NCBI RefSeq assembly: GCF_026745355.1
Contig: NC_079209.1
Coordinates: 12,174,313 to 12,238,312 of the forward strand
Length of the DNA stretch: 64,000 bases
Source of the DNA: Beta vulgaris subsp. vulgaris
Lineage: Eukaryota > Streptophyta > Magnoliopsida > Caryophyllales > Amaranthaceae
Direction of reading: 5' to 3'
Within the stretch, counting starts at the first letter, position 1. Each line of letters begins with the position of its first letter. A model generated the notes under the pieces. The model ran no database searches and was not told the origin of the DNA. It was given only the letters and a program-made list of their open reading frames with translations. The position numbers and the translations under genes are program-made. Of this stretch, positions 55,791 to 64,000 are shown in pieces.

Positions 55791-56269
55791 TGGTACTTGG
55801 AAGATTTTAGTTTTGTGTGGAAGTGTACTAATATGTGAGGTCCGTCCGTCCGTGTAACGCTCTGCTAGTGGTAAATTTAGAGTTCAGAACTCAATGTTGG
55901 CTTTCTTCAATATTTAGTAGATTACATTTAAGTTCGTACACCAGAAACGTAACTCTTTGCTTGAATGTAGTATAGTTGTTTTCTCCATGCTGTCAAAATA
56001 GTTATCTGGCTCAGAGTCAGATTAACGATGGCACTGGTTAGGAGCATCCCGTAGTTTAGCATGACCTCTCAGTGAATAGAGATATCAAGAAATATATGAT
56101 CGATATCCCTTGGTATCTTTTGATCTATGCATTTTCTGTTATGATCCATCACTACGAAAAGGACGACACAACACAAGTACGAGGCAAGCACAACATGGCA
56201 CAAGATTGTGCTTGTTAAGGCTCTAGGTTGTGTGTTTGTGTCTACGCCACATTTTAATTGGAAAGCATG

Positions 56270-56649
56270 AAATATGCCTTTTTTTTTTTTGTTTACTTCA
56301 TGATTCATAAATATATTGATTATTATATCTAATTAAAGTCTTAAATAAAATTCACACTTCATTGTTCAAATTGTCATATTCTAATTGCTAATTTATACCT
56401 TTTTTTTGAGGGGTGCTAATTTATACCTATAACACAAATACTTATAGAGTGGTCAATCCAGTTTTCTATTAATGGCAAGATTGTCTTTTTCTTCGCTTAT
56501 GCATGCTTATCTCTTGCTTAGTGACTACTATTAGATTACTTTTAGATCTTCTAGAAATATGTTGATATTTTGTAATTTTATTTCATTCAATATTCTATAT
56601 CTTTCTTTCCTCATAATCTGTTCTCCCTCTTTCTTACATTTTCTTCACT
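56270..56649. other. Gene-free, T-rich
   Basis: A T-run near 56278 and AT-rich sequence, without a recognised gene or repeat. Confidence 0.5.
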
Positions 56650-56654
56650 CCTTA

Positions 56655-59600
56655 TATAACACCCCATAATTTCAAAGCGAAAAAAGAAAGAAATAGTAAT
56701 AGTATTATAGGACGATGACAGAAACATCATCTTCTGGGAATGTCACAACTACAAGAAATGCTTTTAAATAACTAAGTGATAGAAACAAACTTAAATAAGT
56801 TAATTACTTAAATTAAAATCGAAATGAGAAAACTATCTCCAACTAAAAAGAAGTCTAAAACTAAAACACCTAATACATTATTTCTCGCATCTCAACCCGA
56901 GCCCAAAATAAAAGAAAATCCCCATCAACAAAACCTACAAATATACAACAAATATCCACAATCAGTGGGGAGTAACTAACAGCTCTCCGATCCCAGCCTA
57001 ATATAGGATCCAAATAGCAATTTTAAGTAAAGTTAAAATAAATATTACTACACAACAACACGCTTCTGGTAACAATAAGTAAATCAACAATAATGAACTT
57101 AAAATAGTCACACAAGATCCGTAGCATAAGCCTCCAAAATAATTAAACAAAATATTATAATAGGTTTTGAGAAAGAGCAGAACGCGAGTGGATTGCAACC
57201 CACTTCCTAAAATTTGTAAGATCGAAATCTTTAGACTGCCCGTGTCTAAGAATGGCCAAACTCCTGATGCAGGATAGTACCCAGCTCAGTACTTCCCAAC
57301 CTCTCGGACGACAATATTTAACCCATGTAATACCCCTAAATCGCAACCTAGGTGGTTGGCATGTTCTTCACCAGGGACTACATCTATCCCGCTGGATATC
57401 TTAAATCTCAAAAAAAATAGTTCCACAAATAAATACTATAATTTATTCATCAATTAACCCTCAAATAAAATTAATAAGGTTGCCCTTAAGGCCTTACACC
57501 TAAAATCAGCAGAGACTAGGATTGCAACACAAGAATCTCAATTCAACAATATTTATTCTTCCAAAAGTAAAAATAATTATATAAAAAAAAATCATAGTGA
57601 AATAAATAAATAAAACATCCAACAGCTCTTCAAAAAAAAAACTCCAAAACAAGATTTCACCTCAAAACAAGTCTTAACATGCTTCAACACAACAAACCAC
57701 GCCTTTTGAAATAATTTTAAACATAAGCAGCAACTTAAAATATACATAACTTTTAGCATACACCATATTTTTATGAGATTCCAATTTTATGATAAATATT
57801 GTCTCAATAGTTTTCTAACGAATGGTCATAAGCTCAATTTCGATCTAAAACGGGTGACATATGACACTTTGAACATACACTGTCCAAACTGGTCGCGGGT
57901 CGTGAAATAGCTCGCGAGCCGCGAAATGCCTTTTGTTTATTTTTCTCATGCACAATAGTAGGTATGTTATTTCACCCAAACTTTCACCACATATACTCAT
58001 ACACCATAACGAAGTATACCCAAGCCAATATATGATTATAGCATAGAAATTAACTAGTTTAACAAGAGGATTAACATGAAACATAAATTACATAGTCACC
58101 AAACATGATAATTCAACATATATATTCTATTCTAACATGATTAATCACAAAATACGTGAATCATGGCTCAAAATAAATAAATTCCATATCACTAAAACCA
58201 CCGAAATTCATCCAAAACTACATACAACCTTAAGCAACATTCAACAAACATGCTTAAACATAAACCTAACATCATGCTACTAATTTTTCACAAATTACTA
58301 ATACTTGCATGATAAAAATACATATAACATCACAAGAGTATCATTAGGAATGAAGAAACACATTTATATAATTCTAACATGATACTAACATGAATAAAAA
58401 AAATAACAAGAACAATTCTAATAGCATCCTAACATATTCGTAAGCCTAATAACATGATTTCTAGCCTACTAACATAAATCCTAACAATACCAAAATCACT
58501 ACTCTAATCCTAATGTGCTAGAAGAGATGCTAGTTATCTAAATTTTAGGTGGAAAATAATACTAGAAAAAGAAGAGAATAACATTGCTCCTAAAAACTCC
58601 AAGAAAGCGGATGAGTCGTCTGTTTGAAATGGAAATTGCAGATGCATCTTTCACTTTTTTCAAAAAAAATTACACCATGAGCAAGATCTTTCCGAGTAGA
58701 TGAATTTTGACTACTCACACGTCCAATTTCGATAAGAGACTAAGGAGTTATGAAGCAAACAAGATAGGGGTACGAAAATAGCCGAAAATGCGGAAGAGAG
58801 AAGAAGAGGAGTTGTTATGCACGAATTTCCTGACTTATTTCCAGCATAATAGAGGGGGTTAAAGTGCAGTACAAGAATGATATTATTCACCTCATTAAGC
58901 AAAAGGTTAAGGGTGCATTAAGGTGGGTTAATGAGGAATTAAGGGTGCGTTGTCTTCAACTTAAAAAATTAAGTTTCAGGTCCAATAAGTTCAGATAAGT
59001 TGCAATCAGGTTCGATCAGGGTAATAAGTTGCAATCAGGTTCGATCAGGGTAATAAGTTTCAATCAGGTCTAATAAGGTCCCATAAGTTCCAATCGGGTG
59101 CAATAAGTTACAATCAGGTCTAATAAGGTCCAATAAGTTCTAGTTACGTACAATGAGTTTTAATCGGGTATAATCAGGTCCAATAAGGGCCAAATAGTCA
59201 ATGTTCAATTAACGGTTTGTACTATTGTCCATTATTTTATTATTCATATCACTATTAACTGATTATGTTATTATTAGAATTTTAATTAAAGTACCACACT
59301 GATTATATAGTATTATACTTGTATTATTGTCTATTATTTTATTAAATATTTGTATTATTGTCTATTATTTTATTATTCATATTACTATTAGCTGATTATG
59401 TTATTATTAGAATTTTTTATTAAAGTACCACAATATATAGTATTGTACTTGTATTATTTCTATTGTTTGATTATTCATATTACTATTAGCTGATTATATT
59501 ATTATTAAAAAAAATATTATAATCATGATCAAATAAGGTTAACAATAATAATCATTATAATTACAATATTTTGCAATTCATCTTTAAATAACTAGAGATA

Positions 59601-60710
59601 ACATGTTTTCGTTACTAATAACAATGAAAGATATAAATGTTATCAATTGATTACTTTATTATCATCACCAGAGTATCTTTCTTCATTGGCGTATCTTTCT
59701 TCATCGGAGTATCTTTCTTCATCGAAGAATTAATGAGTTCTACTACTTAGTCATAAATTTTTCATATGTGCCAATTTCTCACTTGTTAGCAATAAATGTT
59801 AATCAACTTTTGATTTTCTAATACTAGTGCTTTATGAAATCAAAACAAGAGTATTAGATATATAAGTGGTGAAAGTTATGTATAGGCAAATATATAAATA
59901 GTAAAAAAAAAATTGTTAAATTATTTATCATAAGTGATAATTAATAATAATTATTTTTTAAAGGACGAATTTTAATACTTATTACTGCATAATAAAATTT
60001 GAGGGGTGTATTTAAGTTAGGGGTAATATTAATGTTATTACTCGTCAATTTTCATGTCTAATAAGGTCAAATAAGTTTCAATCAAGTCCAATAAGGTCTA
60101 ATAAATTTCAGTCAGGTCCAATAAGGTCTAATAAGTTTCAATTAGAGCCAATAAGGTCTAATAAGTTTCAATCAGATTCAATAAGTTCCAATCAGGTCCA
60201 ATAAGTTGAATCAGGTCCAATCAAGTTTACTAAGTTCCAATCAGTTCAGTTCAGGTTCAATAAGTTTAGTTCAGATAAGTTCAGGGCCAATAAGTTGAAG
60301 AGAACGCACCCTAAGTGAGGGGGTTACAAGAGATTCAAAGGTTAGCTTAATGAGCACCAAAACTCTTCATCATCCATACCATCATTGCTGATTTTTGGCC
60401 AACATGACACGCCATATGTGATGCAACATTTCATCACCCAAGTCGGTCAATCAATGATACAAACACGCTACGCGACAACACCACATCCTAAACGCCTAAA
60501 TAAATAACGAAACTAACATAACTAATAAAATAAATAACCAACCTTTCAAATAAATATACATAAATATATCACAATATATAAAAATATATACACATTTCAC
60601 AACACATTCCAAAATAATTTAAATAATTAATTATTTATTTTTAAAAAAAAAATATCATTTTAATATAAACAAACACCAAAAATAAAGGGTGAAAATTACG
60701 GGGTATTACA
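56655..60710 (-). mobile_element. Solo LTR of a chromovirus-type element, 4.06 kb with a MITE inside
   Basis: Starts tataacaccccataattt (TG changed to TA) and ends acggggtattaca, the same terminal style as the complete element at 36351. An exact 5-bp duplication cctta lies at 56650-56654 and 60711-60715. No gag or pol sequence lies inside. Removing the 1.37-kb MITE leaves about 2.7 kb, close to the LTR length of the complete element. Solo LTRs arise by recombination between the two LTRs of one insertion. Orientation is inferred from the terminus pattern. Confidence 0.8.
58943..60311. mobile_element. Tourist/Harbinger-type MITE with ~20-bp subterminal arrays, 1369 bp
   Basis: Ends gggtgcgttgtcttcaactt and the complement of aagttgaagagaacgcaccc are nearly perfect inverted repeats. 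The duplication taa lies at 58940-58942 and 60312-60314. Both subterminal regions carry repeats of caataagttccaatcaggtc-like units (58975-59190 and 60055-60290), in the same orientation. The centre has a ~140-bp direct repeat (59205-59510) and a 21-bp triplet repeat with gtatctttcttcatcg at 59670-59727. Confidence 0.85.
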
Positions 60711-60728
60711 CCTTACTTCAACACTTAA

Positions 60729-60980
60729 TGGAGTCTTCCTCCATAATTTTGACAACTTTAAATTATTATAAAATTGAGAGGATTATAGAGTGTTGAGAAG
60801 AAAGATGATGGAGAAGGTTATTCTCATTCACCTCATGGGGTACATATATATATACACAATAATGGAAGAGTCTAGAGTTACATAATGCGAAAAGTCATGA
60901 GGGGATGTTAAAGGTTAGGTAATGTAAAGGGTTGGACATCCACCTATAATTATTCCATGCATAATAATTATTACATAACA
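60729..60980 (-). repeat. 3' LTR of a minus-strand Ty1/copia element
   Basis: The right edge is firm: on the minus strand the polypurine CCAAGGGGGAG precedes TGTTATGTAATAATT. The left edge (tggagtcttcc at 60729) is the best TG...CA candidate but is approximate, because the other LTR lies outside the window. Confidence 0.6.
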
Positions 60981-61113
60981 CTCCCCCTTGGATGCCCTAC
61001 ATACAAAACATGTCTCATAATGCGCATAAGATATGCTGCCTCATTAAAAACCTTACCAGGAAAAACCCAGTGGGAAAAAAACCATGGTTAAGGAAAAAAG
61101 AGTACAGCGCGCA

Positions 61114-61797
61114 TTAACTCCCCCTCATAAAAATGTCAGTGAAGTTCTCTGAGAGAACGCATTCCAATTTGTCGAACCAGCCTCTTAAAAGTAGCGGTTG
61201 GAAGTGCCTTAGTAAATAGATCTGCCAAATTTTCACTTGAACGAACTTGTTGAACATCAATATCGCCACTTTTCTGTAGTTCATGAGTGAAGAAGAATTT
61301 TGGTGAGATATGTTTTGTCCTATCGCCCTTGATGTATCCTTCCGAGAGCTGTGCAATACATGCTGCATTTCCTCATACAAAACTGTTGGAGTCAACCTCT
61401 CAGATGATAGACCACAATCTTCTTGTATATGCTGGATTAGAGATCTTAACCACACACATTCACGACTAGCCTCATGAATTGCTAGAATTTCTGCATGGTT
61501 GGAAGAAGTAGCTACAATGGTTTGCTTCATTGAGCGCCAGGAGATGGCAGTACCACCATGTGTAAACACATATCCAGTTTGTGATCGAGCATTGTGAGGA
61601 TCAGATAAATACCCTGCATCTGCAAAACCAATCATTGCTTCTTTCGATAGGTTAGAAAAGAATAAGCCCTTATCCTTTGTACCTTGGAGGTAACGAAATA
61701 TGTGCTTAATTCCATTCCAATGCCTTCGGGTAGGGCATGAGCTAAACCTTGCTAATAAATTAACAGAAAATGATATGTCAGGCTGTATGACTAGCAA
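61114..61797 (-). pseudogene. Copia RNase H region
   Basis: RPD-type region (IQPDISFSVNLLARFSSCPT), then RNase H with IGFADAGYLSDPHNARSQTG (first Asp) and SWRSMKQTIVATSSNHAEI (Glu, with Asn for the usual Thr). The last third of the 227-codon frame is a shifted reading. After TVLYEE near 61377 a one-base indel moves the true sequence, which contains NAACIAQL and DRTKHISPKFFFTHEL, to another frame. Confidence 0.88.
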
Positions 61798-62083
61798 GGT
61801 ACATCAATGCTCCTATTGCACTTGATATGGTATTTCAGGACCAAGGATGTCCTCATTACTTTCCCGAGGACGAAATGGATCATTATTTACATCAAGTGAT
61901 CTAACTACCATCGGACTGGTCAACGGATGTGCTTTATCCATATAAAATCTCTTAAGCACCTTGTCTGTGTATGATGTTTGATGCACAAGGATTCCATCTT
62001 TCAGGTGCTCAATTTGCAGTCCTAGACAAAATTTTTTTTTCCAAGGTCTTTCATCTCAAATTCCCTCTTCAAGTATTCTATTG

Positions 62084-62604
62084 TCACCGAAATCTCTTCG
62101 GAGTTCCGATGATATTTAGATCGTCAACATATACAGCAACAATGACAAAACCTGACCCAAATCTCTTTATAAAAATGCATGGGCTAATAGGGTCATTCTT
62201 ATAATTTTCTTTCAACAAATATTCACTAAGGCGATTGTACCACATGCGCCCAGATTGTTTCAATCCATACAGGGATCTATTCAATTTAATAGAATATTGT
62301 CCTCGAGATCCTGAACTTGCTGCTTCTGGCAGCCTAAATCCTTCCGGAAGTCTCATATATATCTCATTATCCAGTGGGCCATACAATAAGCTGTGACTAC
62401 ATCTAATAAGCGTAAATCAAGTCCTTCTCTTACTGCCAGACTGATCAAGAATCTAAAAGTAGTCGCATCCACCACAGGGGAGTAGGTCTCCTCATAATCA
62501 ATCCCAGGTCTTTGTGAAAATCCTTGTGCAACTAAACGTGCTTTATATCTTACAATTTCGCCCTTTTCATTTCTCTTGCGCACAAAGACCCATTTATATC
62601 CCAC
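62084..62604 (-). pseudogene. Copia reverse transcriptase
   Basis: GYKWVFVRKRNEKGEIVRYK, ARLVAQGFSQRPGIDYEETY and SPVVDATTFRFLISLA lead to DVVTAYCMAHW, where a frame change near 62380 joins YGPLDNEIYMRLPEGF, SLYGLKQSGRMWYNRL and an intact AVYVDDLNIIG active site. Sequence on to 61800 is in further broken frames. Confidence 0.92.
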
Positions 62605-62735
62605 TGGTTTAACACCTGCAGGTGTGGGACTACTGGTCCAAACACTTCTCTCTTTGCCAGAGATTTTAATTCTGCATCAATTGCTTCTTTCCATTTTGGC
62701 CAATCATCTCTTTGTCTACACTGATCCATGGATCT

Positions 62736-63466
62736 TCATTCTTGATCCTCTTCATTATTCATGACATCAAGTGTTATATTATATGCAAAAACATTATCGA
62801 CGTCGACTTTATTTCGGTTCCATGTTATTCCAGACATGACATAATTTGTTGAGATCTCTTCATTTTCAGGTACCTGAATTTCTTCTGGAATAATATTCTT
62901 TGTCATGTCCACGATCTCTTCTGGAGATCCACCAGAATGTGTCAGATCCTCAAATTGGCCATTGTCAATTGTTTTTCCTTTTTCGAGGATTCTTATCTTT
63001 GGAACCAACTGGTCTACCACGTTTTAAGCGTGGTTTTGAATCATTAGCAACTTGATGTTGTCCTTCTGGGACATCAATTTTTATAGGAGCATTCACAGCT
63101 GGTATATGTGACTTAGTCACTCTATTTGGGTCAGAAAATGCATCTAGCAGTTGATTAGCTAAGTTCTGTAAATGAATTATCTTTTGAACTTCTATTTCAC
63201 ACTATCTAGTACGAGGATCAAGATGAGATAATGATAATTCATTCTAACTGATTTCCTTTACCAGCTGTTTGTTTTATCCCCCTAATATTGGTAAAACCGA
63301 CTCGTTAAAGTGACAATCTGCAAAACGAGCTGTGAACAGATCCCCCTATTGTCGGCTTTAAATATTTGATTATTTATGAGGATTCATACCCAACATATAT
63401 TCCTAACCTCCTTTGAGGACCCATCTTAGTACGTTGTGGTGGAGCAATTGGAACATATACAGTACA
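62736..63466 (-). pseudogene. Copia linker between integrase and reverse transcriptase
   Basis: Low-conservation acidic sequence (VDMTKNIIPEEIQVPENEE) in a 94-codon frame, typical of the variable region between copia integrase and reverse transcriptase, followed by broken frames up to the integrase piece. Confidence 0.6.
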
Positions 63467-63913
63467 TCAAAAAATTCTTAGATGGGAGATATTTGGTTCC
63501 TGACCCAAAACCAATTGTGATGGGGATAACTTATGATGACTTGTTGGCCTCATGCGAATGAGTGCTGCTGCATGTAATATGGCATGTCTCCAAGCAGAAA
63601 TGGGAAGTTTAGATTTATTGAGCAATGGTCTATCAATGAACTGAAGTCGCTTAATGAATGACTCTGCAAGACCATTTTGTGTGTGAACATGCGCTACAGG
63701 ATGTTCAACACTTATTCCAATTGACATGCAATAATTATAAAAGGCCTTAGAAATAAATTCACCAGCATTGTCAAGACGAATAGTCTTGATGGTATAATCT
63801 GGAAAATGTACCCGTAATCTGATCAATTGGGCAAGTAGTCTCGCAAACGCCAGGTTACGAGTTGATAACAATGATACATGTGACCATCTAGTTGATGCGT
63901 CAAGTAAAACCAT
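63467..63913 (-). pseudogene. Copia integrase core
   Basis: VLLDASTRWSHVSLLSTRN holds the first catalytic Asp, IRLDNAGEFISKAFYNYC the second and HTQNGLAESFIKRLQFIDR the Glu, so the DD(35)E triad is present. The frame continues upstream with a stop near 63914 and beyond the window. Confidence 0.93.
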
Positions 63914-64000
63914 AAAATATCAAAATGGTCCACATGGTGGGTGTATTGGCCCACAAATATCTCCTTGTATATGCTCTAAGAAATTAATAGATTCAGAATT

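Larger units (their letters stand above)
55055..56269. repeat. Segmental duplication, copy 2 (partner 33577-34756)
   Basis: Holds the second prolamin-like gene with its flanks. Relative to copy 1 it has an extra TATA-containing segment upstream of the gene and small indels such as a tandem gtccgtccgtcc. Same orientation as copy 1. Confidence 0.9.
60981..64000 (-). mobile_element. Ty1/copia retrotransposon, 3' part, truncated by window end
   Basis: Integrase, reverse transcriptase and RNase H occur in copia order on the minus strand, followed by a polypurine tract and LTR. Gag, protease and the 5' LTR lie beyond 64000. The frames are broken by indels, so this copy is inactive. Confidence 0.92.

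Overview
This window is a gene-poor, AT-rich stretch of a flowering-plant nuclear genome, almost certainly a eudicot. The plant-type OST3/6 gene, the prolamin-like (ECA1/EC1-type) secreted proteins, the CACTA, Harbinger, MULE, hAT, Stowaway and Helitron termini and the initiator-Met primer-binding site of a Ty3 chromovirus all point that way. I cannot name the species; Caryophyllales is only a guess. Little of the window is host genes. I support one intact housekeeping gene (OST3/6-like, 18542-19540, +), two paralogous small secreted Cys-rich genes (33820-34230 and 55297-55707, both -), and one interrupted, unrecognised acidic gene remnant (53400-54760, -). Nearly everything else is transposable elements, many nested in one another.

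Layout. 1-2229: AT-rich repeats, possibly an LTR end. 2510-6669: a pair of long inverted repeats (MULE-like) enclosing a decayed, internally deleted Ty1/copia element. 8020-18340: broken Ty3/gypsy (Athila/Tat-like) material, with minus-strand pol at 13209-17003 and two inverted, permuted copies of its LTR/leader. A 1.2-kb CACTA element (11883-13050) lies beside the pol remnant and a 250-bp Helitron (13720-13969) lies inside it. 18542-19540: the OST3/6 gene. 21990-33525: an 11.5-kb PIF/Harbinger element with both of its genes as remnants, carrying a Stowaway MITE, a hAT MITE and a 5.5-kb MULE. The MULE encodes a transposase on + and a GRF-zinc-finger/transmembrane protein on -.

33577-34756 and 55055-56269 are a segmental duplication carrying the two secreted-protein genes. 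Between them a mariner-like transposase is split by a 14-kb Ty3 chromovirus (36351-50493; 5-bp target duplication ccatc). That element was itself hit by two related CACTA elements and one poly(A)-tailed retroposon. Further right are a tandem array split by a hAT element, two Harbinger-type MITEs with directly oriented subterminal arrays, a 4-kb solo LTR (56655-60710), and the 3' part of a minus-strand Ty1/copia element that runs off the window.

The host genes do not form a pathway together. OST3/6 acts in ER N-glycosylation, and the prolamin-like proteins are probably reproductive or secreted peptides. The main interest lies in the insertion history, which can be read through exact target-site duplications and restored reading frames, and in how it touches the host genes. 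One duplicated gene has lost its TATA box, and the OST3/6 promoter sits about 200 bp from a retroelement.
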